The notes below the pieces were generated by a model. It was not told where the DNA came from. It saw only the letters and a program-made list of their open reading frames with translations, and did not search any database. Below are positions 49,714-58,524 of a stretch of 64,000 nucleotides of DNA, one piece after another. Every line of letters begins with the position of its first letter. The first letter of the stretch is position 1. Source of the DNA: Parvularcula sp038749595. GTDB lineage: Bacteria; Pseudomonadota; Alphaproteobacteria; Caulobacterales; Parvularculaceae. A program made the position numbers and the translations under genes. The DNA lies in NCBI GenBank assembly GCA_038749595.1, contig JBCDHW010000001.1, positions 124,001-188,000 on the forward strand, read 5' to 3'.

Positions 49714-52126
49714 AGAGCTCTTGATCTACGGCCTGGTGACGACGTTTTGGGTCACGGTGCTCACCCTCTTGGTGCTGGCACTGCGGGAGCCAGTGACCCG
49801 CCGGTTCGGATCGCGCGCCGCGATGCTGCTGTGGACCCTCCCGGCGCTGCGCCTCATTGCGCCGGCGTTCAAGCGGGAAGTGCTGGTCCCGGCGCCCGCG
49901 GCCGAGCCCGCAGCGCCACTTTCCATCTTGCCGATGACCGCTCCGGCGGAGGCCTCCCCGGCGACCGCTGCCTTTGAAGCTGTCGCAGCTTCAACTCCGG
50001 CACCGGAAGCGGAGACGGCGTTTGCTCCAGGCCAACTACCCCGGCCCGCGGCGGACGTCGTCTCCACCACGGAGCCGTTGTTCAGTATGCCGAGTGCTGA
50101 GATGATGGCGGCGTTTGTTTTGTCGTTGTGGTTCCTCGGCGTCGTGGTGGCGGTGTCGCTGTGTTGGGCACGGGCCGCCCGGTGGCGCGCAACGCTGTTG
50201 GCCGAGGCGACCAGCGTTCCGGACCATGTCGAACGTATGGCCGAGGACGCAGCGGCGCGGGTGGGTACGGACAAACCCTTCACGTTGGTGATGTCGGGTG
50301 CGGCGGAGACGCCGCAGATCATGGGGCTCCGCAGGCCGCTGCTGGCGCTGCCTGTGGACTTTACCGAGCGCTATCGCCGCGACGAGCAAGAGATGGCGCT
50401 GCTCCATGAGCTGACCCACCTCAACCGCGGGGACCTCAGTACCATGATGGTCTCGGAGCTGAGCTTTGCCGTGCAATGGTTCAACCCGATCACGAGATAC
50501 GCGCGCACGGCCCTCCGTGCCGACCAGGAGGCGGCTTGCGATGAGGCCGTCCGCGCCCTTGGCGTCAACACGAAAGACTATGCCGCGCTGCTTTTGAAAG
50601 CGGCCCGAATTGGCCGGACGGTGCCGGCCCTGACCCTCGATCATAGCTTAAAAGAACGGATCATTCGTATGCAGAACCCACTGGGAACACCGCTCAAACG
50701 GACGTTTTTCGCCTTGACGGCGGGCGCATCGGCCCTGGCCCTCGCAGGCTTTACCGCGTCGCGGACGGAGGTTGCCGTCTATGATCATCCTGATCACGAA
50801 GATGCGCAGTCTGCTGACGATGAGCTGAGCACGTTGCTTGAGGGCCTCGCGCCAGAGCTTCGCGCGGCCATCGAGGCGGAGCAGCGCGGTGCGGCGCCCG
50901 AAGCCAAGGCGAAAGATAAGCAAGAGGAGAAAGCAGCGCGTCGCGAGGAAGCCCGTGAGGCCGCGCGGGCGCAGGCGCGGGTGATCATCAACGGCGAAGA
51001 GCAAGCGGACGTTGCCGACGCCATCGCCGAGGCGATCGAAGCGCTGCTCGCGCAGAAAGGCGAACTGCGCGACGTGGAGAAAGATATTCGCAGTGCCCTC
51101 GATGACGTGCGTCGGGATGCGCGTTCGGCGGAGCGTAGCGAGGCAGAGAGTGCGCTGTCCGAAGCGCTTCGTGAGCTCCGCGAGCAACGGGGTGAGCATG
51201 ACGCCGATATCCGTGTGCTGCGTATGGAGCGCCGTGAGCTCTTGCGCGACCAGGTGCGTGAACGGTTTCCGCGGGAAGCCCGCGAACGCCGCGAGGAGCA
51301 CGTCATCATTGGGCCCGATGGCCACGAGAACCGGTTCTCGTTCTCGTTTGATTTCGATCACGACGAAGATGGTGCGTCTACGGAGCAGTCCTCCGAACTC
51401 GGAAAGCTGTTTTTGCAGCGCAGAGACCGTGACGGCCAGAACGTTCTCGTCGTGCCGGGCCATGGCGGTGACGAGGTTGAAGTGATTATCGGCGGCGCCG
51501 ACCGTGACCTACGGATGATGGACGAAGGCAACGGCGTGTTCGCTTGGCTCGAAGGGCAGGGCAATGGTCCGCTGCGGCAGTTCTTCGCCAAGCCCGGTAC
51601 GCCGCGTGCGGCTGAACGGATCCGCTTTGACCACGACGAGCTCCACGAGAGTATGGTGCTTCTCAATGATCCGTTTGCGGAGATTGGAATGCCGGATATC
51701 ATGCCGCCTGAGCCGCCGCAGGTCGACATCGAGCCGCCGGTGATCAAGCGTAAAGTCACCGACGAGGGCACCTGGCTGCTGATCCCCGAAGAGCCTGACA
51801 TGTCCGCGTTTGAAGACATGATGGAGGTCTTCGAAGAGCAGATGGAACTGTTCGGTGAGCGGATGGAAGAGTGGGGTGAGCGCATGGGCGAGGCCGGTGA
51901 GGCGCTGGGTGAGCTGGCTGAGGAATGCGAAGAGCATATTGAAGACAGCGATCGGCCGATTATCCTCAGCGAGCGGATCTATGGATCGGACGAACCGGTG
52001 CGGGCCGTTTGTGCCTCGGGCGGGGCGGAGCGTTTGAAGAGCGACGAGATCGCCGCGTTCCTGCGCAAAGAAGGGGTGTCGCGCCGCGAGATGGCGTTCT
52101 TTGAAGAGAGCATCGACGCGCTCTAG
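49703..52126 (+). CDS. BlaR1-like M56 metalloprotease with large C-terminal extracytoplasmic domain
   Basis: An 807-residue membrane protease. Hydrophobic helices at about 7-27, 37-55, 136-156 and 335-352 match BlaR1/MecR1 topology, with the zinc peptidase HELTH (235-239) in the loop between helices 3 and 4 and a third Glu ligand in DQEAACDE (near 276). Residues about 355-807 would lie outside the cytoplasm. They contain no penicillin-binding domain (no S-x-x-K/KTG) but a long, very charged helical part (370-530), and near 685-745 a heptad-like Glu/Met-rich stretch. Two cysteines, 742 and 770, might form a disulfide. It probably senses an envelope signal and then cleaves the BlaI repressor. 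Confidence 0.88.
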   Translation: MTAEELLIYGLVTTFWVTVLTLLVLALREPVTRRFGSRAAMLLWTLPALRLIAPAFKREVLVPAPAAEPAAPLSILPMTAPAEASPATAAFEAVAASTPAPEAETAFAPGQLPRPAADVVSTTEPLFSMPSAEMMAAFVLSLWFLGVVVAVSLCWARAARWRATLLAEATSVPDHVERMAEDAAARVGTDKPFTLVMSGAAETPQIMGLRRPLLALPVDFTERYRRDEQEMALLHELTHLNRGDLSTMMVSELSFAVQWFNPITRYARTALRADQEAACDEAVRALGVNTKDYAALLLKAARIGRTVPALTLDHSLKERIIRMQNPLGTPLKRTFFALTAGASALALAGFTASRTEVAVYDHPDHEDAQSADDELSTLLEGLAPELRAAIEAEQRGAAPEAKAKDKQEEKAARREEAREAARAQARVIINGEEQADVADAIAEAIEALLAQKGELRDVEKDIRSALDDVRRDARSAERSEAESALSEALRELREQRGEHDADIRVLRMERRELLRDQVRERFPREARERREEHVIIGPDGHENRFSFSFDFDHDEDGASTEQSSELGKLFLQRRDRDGQNVLVVPGHGGDEVEVIIGGADRDLRMMDEGNGVFAWLEGQGNGPLRQFFAKPGTPRAAERIRFDHDELHESMVLLNDPFAEIGMPDIMPPEPPQVDIEPPVIKRKVTDEGTWLLIPEEPDMSAFEDMMEVFEEQMELFGERMEEWGERMGEAGEALGELAEECEEHIEDSDRPIILSERIYGSDEPVRAVCASGGAERLKSDEIAAFLRKEGVSRREMAFFEESIDAL

Positions 52127-52147
52127 CGCCCGTCGCCAAAACGCATC

Positions 52148-52178
52148 AGAGGACGCCCGCGAAACCGCGGCGTCCTCT
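52148..52178 (+). terminator. Hairpin after the M56 protease gene
   Basis: An inverted repeat with a perfect 10-base stem (AGAGGACGCC at 52148-52157 with its complement at 52169-52178) and a loop that can pair further through CGCG segments. It lies 22 bases after the M56 stop. The downstream T run is weak, so it may slow but not fully stop transcription. It separates the BlaI-M56 operon from the acyl-CoA ligase gene. Confidence 0.5.
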
Positions 52179-52249
52179 GCTCTTGCGCGCAAGGCGCAGC
52201 ACCTCCACGATGGAGCGCCAAAAAAGTTACGCTATCTAAGGAGGAAACC

Positions 52250-53872
52250 ATGCTCGGACTGATGCAGACAGCGCCGCTGTTGCTCACCGATATCTTGCGC
52301 CACGCAATGCGCCGGACGCCCGACCAAGAAATTGTCACGCGGCTAGTCGAAGGGGGGATGCACCGTTACACCTACCGTGATTGCGGCGCGCGGATTGCGC
52401 AACTCGCGCACGCGCTGACCGGGATGGGCATTGGCGTCGGCGACCGCGTTGGTGTCATCGGTTGGAACACCCATCGGCAGCTCGAGCTCTATTACGCGCT
52501 GGCGGGGATCGGCGCGGTTTGCCACACGATCAACCCGCGGCTTGGACCTGAAAACGCAGGTTACGTGATGGGACACGCGGGGGACAAAGCGGTGTTCTAT
52601 GACGCCACGTTTGCGCCGTTGGCCGCGGGCCTCGCGCCGCACTTGCCCTCGGTTGAGCACTTTGTGGAGCTTTGCCCGGAAGGCGCTGTCAGCGACAATC
52701 CTCTCGATGCGCAGAGCTACGAAACGCTGATCGCTGGTCAGCCTACGTCGTATGATTGGCCTGTGCTCGATGAGAACACGGCCTGCGCGATGTGCTATAC
52801 CTCGGGGACGACGGGCAAGCCGAAGGGTGTTCTCTATTCGCACCGGTCGCTGGTGCTGCAGTCGATGACCTCGTGTCTGCCGAGTGCGCTTGGCTGTGAG
52901 CCGGATGATGTGGTTCTTCCCGTCGTGCCGATGTTCCATGTCAACGCGTGGGGTGTTCCGTACTCCGCTTTTTTGCTTGGGTTTAAGCTCGTCCTGCCGG
53001 GGCCTGGTCTTGATGGCGCGAGCCTGCACGAGATGTTCCTCGCTGAGGGTGTGACCTATGCCCTCGGTGTACCGACGGTTTGGCTGAACTTGCTCAACTA
53101 TGTGGACGAAAAGGGCCTCGATTTTGGCAAGCTGAAATACACCCTCGTTGGCGGTGCGGCGCTGCCCGAAGCGATCATCAAAGGCTATGCCAAGCACGGC
53201 GTACGGTGTCGCCAAGGGTGGGGGATGACCGAAATGTCGCCTCTGGGCACTGTGAATATGGAGCCTACGGATCTTTATGATCGTCCGGAGGAGGAGCAAA
53301 TCGAGTTCCTTCTGCGCCAAGGCCAGGCGATGCCTTTTGTTGGCATGCGGATCGTTGACGATAAGGGTAACGAACAGCCCCACGACGGAAAGAGCGAAGG
53401 CCATCTTCAAGTGAAGGGTCCTTGGATCATCGAGCGTTACTACGGCATGGATGCAAGTGCCTGCGACGCGGACGGATGGTTTGATACCGGCGATGTGGCG
53501 GTCATCCACCCGAACGCGCAAATGCAGATTACCGACCGGGCCAAAGACGTGATCAAGTCGGGGGGCGAGTGGATCAGCTCCATCGACATTGAGAACGCGG
53601 CGCTCAACCATCCCGAGGTGGCCCAGGCGGCAGCGCTGGCTATGCCGCACCCGAAATGGGATGAGCGGCCGCTGCTGGTGGTCCAACTCAAGCCGGGCGT
53701 TTCGGGTGACCTCGCGGCGATCAAAACGTTCGTCAACGAACAATTGTCAAAGATCAGCGCGGTCGACGATGTTCAAGTGATCGACGAAATCCCGCTCGGC
53801 GCGACGGGTAAAGTGCTGAAAACGAAATTGCGCGAGCACTTTAAAGACTACGTTCTTCCGACTGCGGCTTAA
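52250..53872 (+). CDS. Long-chain fatty-acid-CoA ligase family (AMP-forming)
   Basis: A 540-residue ANL-superfamily adenylating enzyme with a strong AGGAGG ribosome site. Motifs: the phosphate loop YTSGTTGKPKGV near 182, GWGMTE near 323, and DGWFDTGD near 405, then the DRAKDVIKSGGEWIS hinge and the catalytic Lys in ATGKVLKTKLRE at the C-terminus. The closest type is medium- to long-chain acyl-CoA synthetase, as used to feed beta-oxidation. The downstream intrinsic terminator at 53902 ends the transcript. Confidence 0.92.
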   Translation: MLGLMQTAPLLLTDILRHAMRRTPDQEIVTRLVEGGMHRYTYRDCGARIAQLAHALTGMGIGVGDRVGVIGWNTHRQLELYYALAGIGAVCHTINPRLGPENAGYVMGHAGDKAVFYDATFAPLAAGLAPHLPSVEHFVELCPEGAVSDNPLDAQSYETLIAGQPTSYDWPVLDENTACAMCYTSGTTGKPKGVLYSHRSLVLQSMTSCLPSALGCEPDDVVLPVVPMFHVNAWGVPYSAFLLGFKLVLPGPGLDGASLHEMFLAEGVTYALGVPTVWLNLLNYVDEKGLDFGKLKYTLVGGAALPEAIIKGYAKHGVRCRQGWGMTEMSPLGTVNMEPTDLYDRPEEEQIEFLLRQGQAMPFVGMRIVDDKGNEQPHDGKSEGHLQVKGPWIIERYYGMDASACDADGWFDTGDVAVIHPNAQMQITDRAKDVIKSGGEWISSIDIENAALNHPEVAQAAALAMPHPKWDERPLLVVQLKPGVSGDLAAIKTFVNEQLSKISAVDDVQVIDEIPLGATGKVLKTKLREHFKDYVLPTAA

Positions 53873-53901
53873 TTGTCGCCATTCGAGAGCGCTCTTTTTG
53901 G

Positions 53902-53936
53902 GACCCGCCGTGTTTCTAACGCGGCGGGTCTTTTTT
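53902..53936 (+). terminator. Rho-independent terminator of the acyl-CoA ligase gene
   Basis: A stem of nine bases (GACCCGCCG at 53902-53910 with CGGCGGGTC at 53922-53930) and an 11-base loop is followed by six T residues (53931-53936). It is the strongest intrinsic terminator in the window. The loop and right arm also encode the last codons and the stop of the convergent asmA gene (TAG at 53918-53916), so the same sequence is both terminator and coding end. Confidence 0.85.
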
Positions 53937-55949
53937 GTCCTCGTCGTCGTCTTTCTTCCGCCCCCCGCCGAACAAGCTCCGCAGCTCCTGACCCGCCCGG
54001 TCGCGCAAAGCATCGCCTACGGATTGATCTTCGTCGACCTTCACGCCGACCGAGCCGAGCAAGTCGGCGGCCTGGTCGCGGACGGCGGATTGCACCAATG
54101 GCGCCGTGTCGAGCTTGATTTTCGGTGCGTTGAAGGACCCGCTCACCACGACCGGTGCTTTGAGGACGCGATACTGCTCCGCTTCCGGAGCTTTCGCCGC
54201 CAACGTCATGGAGATGTTCATCGTTTGCTCGGGCAGGTTGGAGGTTCCGCCAATCGTCGCCCGGAACGTATCAGAACTGACGCTTCCCTGGCCGAGGTCC
54301 ACCAAACCATCGGAAATGGTGATGGCCATCTTCGCCAGGTCAAAGGCCGTTTGCGATCCCGGCGCCACAGCTTGGGTCGTCAGTGTCGTGAACGCTGTGC
54401 CGAGCCCAGTCGCAAGGCCGGTCCCGTCGCGCAGGCCAGCGGTGAGGGACAGTCCTGAGTTGGCGATCGCATTGAGATCAACACCGATGATCGCGCCGGA
54501 GGTGATGTCGGTTGTTGCGGTGCCTCTGAGGTTGTCGACCCAGCTCTTTTGGTTCGCGCCCGATGTTAACAGGTCAAAACCGATCATTCCCTCACCGGAA
54601 AGGCGATCTGTTCCCAACAGCGCCGGGGCGGCCTCGGCGAATTGCACGCCGCTGAACGTGAAATTTGTTGCCAGTGATGGCGTCGATTGCCGCGCGTTGA
54701 TCACCGCCTGTCCCTGCGCGGTACCGCTGAAGGCGCGCGCGCTGTTCAGCGCGACGACGGCCCGTCCGTTGTCGACGCTCACAGACGCGCGAATATCGGA
54801 TAGGGAGAACGTCGGCAGCGTCACTGTTCCTGCAGTGACTTCAACGTCTGCATCGGCTGCCGAGAGGCCAGAAACGTCGATGTCGTCTTCAGACCAGGGC
54901 GGGAAGCTGGCGTCAGCGACTTCGCTGTCTTCGGCTGGGGCTTCTGGAAGGAACGGCGTGAGATCAACGGCCTCCGCTGCAAGCTTGCCCGTGAGTTTTG
55001 GGCGCGGGCCATCGGTTGCCACAACGAAATCGCCCGTCCCCGATGCGATCGCGGTTGTGAACGTCGCCTCGCGAAACCCTGCGGTCGCGTCGGTAAGTTC
55101 CGCACGGCCGCGGATCGCGACGGTTCCCAGCGGCGCAGCAGCAGCGACACCGTCCGCCCCGACCAGAGGGGCAAGTGCTTCGATATCGGTGAGATCGATC
55201 GAGACCGGGCCGCTTAATGTCAGCGGCTCTGTGACCGCATCGAATGATCCGCTGAAACGGTTGTCCGCAAGGTTTGCCGAGATGCTGGCTGAGACAGCGT
55301 TGGTCGCGGTCGCTTCCCAGGGATCCTCGACAGTCATGTCGATCCCGGCGGGTATGTCTTCGAGAAGCATCGAAGCGGAAAGCGTCAGCGGCGCGCCGAG
55401 GGGCGGCAGCACGAGCTTGGCGTCCACGTCAGTGGCGGCGTAGGATGCTTCCTCGGTGGCGTAGGAGAGCGTGGCGTTGTCGACGACAATCGTACCGACA
55501 ACCAAAGCCTTGGCCGCGGTCGGCGCGCGTTCCGAGCTGTCACTTTCCTTGGTTTCTACGGCCACTTCGCCGAGGGTGTAGTTGTTCGATCCATCGGCGC
55601 GCGCTTCGAGGAAGATTTGGGGCTCGCTGAGCGAGAATGTCTCAATCTCGACGCGCCCGGAGAGAAGCGGCCAGAAAGCCACACCAATCCGCGCTTCGCC
55701 GACGCTGACGAGATGCGGTGCGCTGAAGCCCTCGGCATTAGCGATGGTGAGGTCGGTGATGGTCAACCGCGGCGGCAACAGGCTGAGCCCATCGACTGAA
55801 CCGATGGAGACATCACGCCCCAACACGTTTTTCGCTTCTGTCTCCGCCTTCGCAACCATGCCGTCCGTTGAGATCAAGCTTGGGCCGATCAACAGAAGAG
55901 CGCCCACCAAAACGATGAGCCCGATACCAATGCGCACTGCCCACTTCAT
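53916..55949 (-). CDS. AsmA-family envelope protein
   Basis: A 677-residue protein with one N-terminal membrane anchor (residues 5-25) and a long periplasmic beta-rich repeat domain. The AsmA N-terminal pattern is clear (R-D-V-S-I-G-S-V-D-G-L-S-L, then L-T-I-T-D-L-T-I-A-N) and the C-terminal AsmA_2-like part includes SWVDNLRGTATTDITSGAIIGVDLNAI. AsmA-like proteins may carry phospholipid between membranes. The last 25 residues are charged and Lys/Asp-rich. Its ATG overlaps the small upstream gene's stop by four bases. Confidence 0.9.
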   Translation of the reverse strand: MKWAVRIGIGLIVLVGALLLIGPSLISTDGMVAKAETEAKNVLGRDVSIGSVDGLSLLPPRLTITDLTIANAEGFSAPHLVSVGEARIGVAFWPLLSGRVEIETFSLSEPQIFLEARADGSNNYTLGEVAVETKESDSSERAPTAAKALVVGTIVVDNATLSYATEEASYAATDVDAKLVLPPLGAPLTLSASMLLEDIPAGIDMTVEDPWEATATNAVSASISANLADNRFSGSFDAVTEPLTLSGPVSIDLTDIEALAPLVGADGVAAAAPLGTVAIRGRAELTDATAGFREATFTTAIASGTGDFVVATDGPRPKLTGKLAAEAVDLTPFLPEAPAEDSEVADASFPPWSEDDIDVSGLSAADADVEVTAGTVTLPTFSLSDIRASVSVDNGRAVVALNSARAFSGTAQGQAVINARQSTPSLATNFTFSGVQFAEAAPALLGTDRLSGEGMIGFDLLTSGANQKSWVDNLRGTATTDITSGAIIGVDLNAIANSGLSLTAGLRDGTGLATGLGTAFTTLTTQAVAPGSQTAFDLAKMAITISDGLVDLGQGSVSSDTFRATIGGTSNLPEQTMNISMTLAAKAPEAEQYRVLKAPVVVSGSFNAPKIKLDTAPLVQSAVRDQAADLLGSVGVKVDEDQSVGDALRDRAGQELRSLFGGGRKKDDDEDKKDPPR

Positions 55950-56134
55950 GACCGGTTCTCCCGTGCTGCTGCCGCGGCCGCGCGCAGCTCCTCGGCGATG
56001 GCTTCGGCATCCTCAGGGTCAAAGTCGAGGGGCAAATCCACCGTCTCACCGCGAATATAGATTCGCACCATGCCGTTGTCCGTCGGGCCAACTTGGAGAT
56101 CGGCCGCGTCATCGGACGGTGTGTTCAAACCCAT
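55946..56134 (-). CDS. Small conserved alphaproteobacterial protein (DUF6324-like)
   Basis: A 62-residue acidic cytoplasmic protein from the ATG at 56134, seven bases after AGGAG; a longer start at 56197 runs into the recA promoter and is rejected. The sequence begins MGLNTPSDDAADLQVGPTD and includes I-R-G-E-T-V-D-L-P-L-D-F-D-P-E-D-A-E-A-I-A-E-E-L-R, which I recall from a small conserved family of related bacteria (DUF6324, from memory). Function unknown. Its stop overlaps the asmA start as ATGA. Confidence 0.72.
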   Translation of the reverse strand: MGLNTPSDDAADLQVGPTDNGMVRIYIRGETVDLPLDFDPEDAEAIAEELRAAAAAARENRS

Positions 56135-56170
56135 AGCGACTCTCCTCATGAGAAAGTTGTTGCGTGGCCC

Positions 56171-56198
56171 TTGTCCGTTAGAACAAAGCATGTACATC
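56171..56198 (+). promoter_or_regulatory. recA promoter with alphaproteobacterial SOS box
   Basis: The 15-base element at 56181-56195 reads GAAC-N7-GTAC, one base from the LexA box GAAC-N7-GAAC (GTTC-N7-GTTC) known for alphaproteobacteria. It lies between a -35-like TTGTCC (56171-56176) and a -10-like TACATC (56193-56198), spaced by 16 bases, where bound LexA would block polymerase. It lies 49 bases before the recA ATG and fits SOS control of recA. Confidence 0.72.
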
Positions 56199-56243
56199 TT
56201 TATTCAGCGGCGGCAATTGGCCAAGGACAAGAAAGGGCCCACC

Positions 56244-57311
56244 ATGGCAAAAAGTTTGAAAGTTGTGGACGGCGGTATGGATAAGTCGAAGGCCCTCGAG
56301 GCCGCGCTATCGCAGATCGATAAGGCATTCGGCAAGGGCTCAGTCATGCGCCTCGGCGCGAAAGAGTCGGTGGTGCAAATCGAGTCGATTTCGACGGGCT
56401 CGCTTGGGCTCGATATCGCGCTCGGTATTGGCGGATTGCCGAAAGGTCGGATCATCGAGGTCTATGGTCCTGAAAGTTCTGGCAAAACAACCTTGGCGCT
56501 GCACGTCGTTGCTGAAACACAGAAACAGGGCGGCACCGCGGCGTTCGTGGATGCGGAGCATGCGCTCGACCCGATTTATGCGAAAAAGCTCGGCGTCGAC
56601 CTGGACGAGCTGCTGATTTCACAACCGGACACCGGTGAGCAGTCTCTCGAAATTGCCGATACACTCGTTCGGTCGGGCGCTGTCGATGTTCTTGTGATCG
56701 ACTCAGTTGCAGCGCTGACGCCGCGCGCTGAGCTTGAGGGGGATATGGGCGACAGTCTGCCGGGCCTCCAAGCGCGTTTGATGAGCCAGGCACTACGCAA
56801 ACTGACGGGCTCGATCGCGCGGTCCAATACGTTGGTGATTTTTATCAACCAGATCCGGATGAAAATCGGCGTCATGTTCGGCTCTCCCGAGACGACGACC
56901 GGGGGCAATGCGCTGAAGTTTTATAGCTCCGTGCGCCTCGACATCCGGCGGATTGGCTCCATCAAACAGCGCGACGAATATGTCGGGAACCAGACCCGGG
57001 TGAAGGTCGTCAAAAACAAAGTGGCTCCCCCGTTCAAGCAGGTCGAGTTCGACATCATGTTCGGCGAAGGCATTTCGAAGATGGGCGAGCTGATCGACCT
57101 TGGTGTGCTCGGAAACGTGGTCGAAAAATCTGGGAGTTGGTACAGCTATAATTCGGAGCGTATCGGCCAAGGGCGTGAAAATGCTAAGCAATTCCTGCGC
57201 GACCACCCCGATGTTGCAGATGAAATCGAGAATCAGATCAGAGCAAATGCAGGCCTTATTGCCGAGGATATGCTTTCGCAGCCTGGCGGAGAAGACGCTG
57301 CGGAAGCTTAA
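56244..57311 (+). CDS. recA: Recombinase RecA
   Basis: A 355-residue RecA from the ATG at 56244, preceded by AAAGGG. Walker A is G-P-E-S-S-G-K-T near residue 72-79; the family signature ALKFYSSVRLDIRR and the L1/L2 loops (QARLMSQALRKLTG, INQIRMKIGVMFGSPETTTGGNAL) are intact. The acidic C-terminus ends in GGEDAAEA. It forms filaments on single-stranded DNA for repair and recombination and triggers LexA cleavage. A GC hairpin follows at 57359, then the nuo genes. Confidence 0.98.
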   Translation: MAKSLKVVDGGMDKSKALEAALSQIDKAFGKGSVMRLGAKESVVQIESISTGSLGLDIALGIGGLPKGRIIEVYGPESSGKTTLALHVVAETQKQGGTAAFVDAEHALDPIYAKKLGVDLDELLISQPDTGEQSLEIADTLVRSGAVDVLVIDSVAALTPRAELEGDMGDSLPGLQARLMSQALRKLTGSIARSNTLVIFINQIRMKIGVMFGSPETTTGGNALKFYSSVRLDIRRIGSIKQRDEYVGNQTRVKVVKNKVAPPFKQVEFDIMFGEGISKMGELIDLGVLGNVVEKSGSWYSYNSERIGQGRENAKQFLRDHPDVADEIENQIRANAGLIAEDMLSQPGGEDAAEA

Positions 57312-57358
57312 GACACGGATTGTCGTCACGTTTTCCTGACGTCTGGCCGGCATTGAGC

Positions 57359-57388
57359 GGCGGTCATCGCTTAAAAACCATGACCGCC
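57359..57388 (+). terminator. Hairpin downstream of recA
   Basis: A nine-base stem (GGCGGTCAT at 57359-57367, complement at 57380-57388) with a 12-base loop lies 48 bases after the recA stop. It has no clear T run, only CTTTCCC nearby, so it may be a weak or factor-assisted terminator. The remaining 188 bases before nuoJ show no gene. Confidence 0.45.
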
Positions 57389-57576
57389 GCGGGGCTTTCC
57401 CTCTAAATCGGATTGCGCTACCGCTTCGCGACTTAGTATGCACGCGTGGGTGTGCCGGAGAGCGGTCAAAAAAGTCGTGATGGTCAGTAATCCGATGTTT
57501 TCCATGCGGGCTCGGTCCGGCGAACCGTTTAACGGTGTCGCAATGGTTTGCCGCCGCTGACGGATAGGACTGCACC

Positions 57577-58206
57577 ATGAGTTTTGCAGTCTTTGCGTTC
57601 TACGCATTCGCTTCGGTTACCGTTGCCAGCGGGCTTGGGGTAATTCTCGCAAAAAACCCCGTCCATTCCGTCCTTATGCTGATTTTAGCATTTGTTTCGA
57701 CAGCTGGGTTGTTCGTCCTGATGGGCGCTGAATATCTCGCGTTCCTCTTGGTGGTCGTTTACGTCGGCGCGGTTGCGGTCCTCTTTCTCTTTGTCGTGAT
57801 GATGCTTGACGTCGACTTTGCGGAGCTGCGTGCTGGTTACGCGAAGAATATTCCCCTCGGCGTCGCGGTTGCGCTTGTTTTTGTGATCCAGCTCGGTCTG
57901 ATGATTGCCGCGTGGCAGATCCCAGACGCCGCGCGCGAGGTCCGTGCCCAACCGACAAATGAGACGCTTACGGTGTCCGGCCAAGCTGCCAGCAACGCCG
58001 AACAACTTGGCATGGTTCTGTACACGGACTACGTGCATTTCTTCCAGATCGCTGGTCTCATCCTTCTCGTCGCGATGATCGGTGCGATCACTTTGACCTT
58101 CCGAGAGCGCCGCGGTGTCAAATCCCAAGACGTGTCGGCCCAGGTAGGCCGCCGGCGCGAAGACGCGGTTGAGGTCGTTTCCGTTCCAAGTGGCCGGGGC
58201 ATTTGA
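57577..58206 (+). CDS. nuoJ: NADH-quinone oxidoreductase subunit J
   Basis: A 209-residue membrane subunit of complex I with five helices; the family motif GAEYLAFLLVVVYVGAVAVLFLFVVMML is present in segments across 48-75. It begins the set nuoJ-K-L-M-N here, whereas nuoA-I, usually directly upstream, are absent from at least the 57 kb before it. The gene immediately upstream is recA. The C-terminus is polar and slightly extended. It helps build the membrane arm through which protons are moved. Confidence 0.95.
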   Translation: MSFAVFAFYAFASVTVASGLGVILAKNPVHSVLMLILAFVSTAGLFVLMGAEYLAFLLVVVYVGAVAVLFLFVVMMLDVDFAELRAGYAKNIPLGVAVALVFVIQLGLMIAAWQIPDAAREVRAQPTNETLTVSGQAASNAEQLGMVLYTDYVHFFQIAGLILLVAMIGAITLTFRERRGVKSQDVSAQVGRRREDAVEVVSVPSGRGI

Positions 58207-58210
58207 CGCG

Positions 58211-58519
58211 ATGCAGATTGGGCTCAACGAATACCTTTTCGTGGCAGGGTTGCTGTTTGCGACAGGTGTCGCCGGAATATTTCTCAATCGGAAGAACGTG
58301 ATCGTCATCCTCATGTCGATTGAGCTCATGCTCTTGGCCGTGAACATCAATTTCGTAGCGTTTTCGATGTTCCTCGAGGACTTGGTCGGCCAGGTCTTCG
58401 CCTTCATGGTGTTGACGGTTGCCGCAGCGGAGGCGGCGATTGGCCTCGCGATTTTGGTGGCGTTCTTCAGAAACCGCGGCGACATTTCAGTCACCGCGGC
58501 AAGTACGATGCGGAATTAA
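58211..58519 (+). CDS. nuoK: NADH-quinone oxidoreductase subunit K
   Basis: A 102-residue three-helix subunit from the ATG at 58211, four bases after nuoJ. The family features are intact: Q-I-G-L-N-E-Y-L, a first-helix GIFLNRKNVIVILMSIELMLLAVNINFVAF with the conserved Glu of the quinone-side helix, and QVFAFMVLTVAAAEAAIGLAILVAFFR. It contributes conserved carboxylates to proton transfer in the membrane arm. Confidence 0.97.
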   Translation: MQIGLNEYLFVAGLLFATGVAGIFLNRKNVIVILMSIELMLLAVNINFVAFSMFLEDLVGQVFAFMVLTVAAAEAAIGLAILVAFFRNRGDISVTAASTMRN

Positions 58520-58524
58520 TCCGT

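Noticed and set aside
52343..53743. 466-codon open frame on the minus strand
   Set aside because: It is antisense to the acyl-CoA ligase gene, whose motifs are complete; the antisense protein is Arg/His-rich with no domain.
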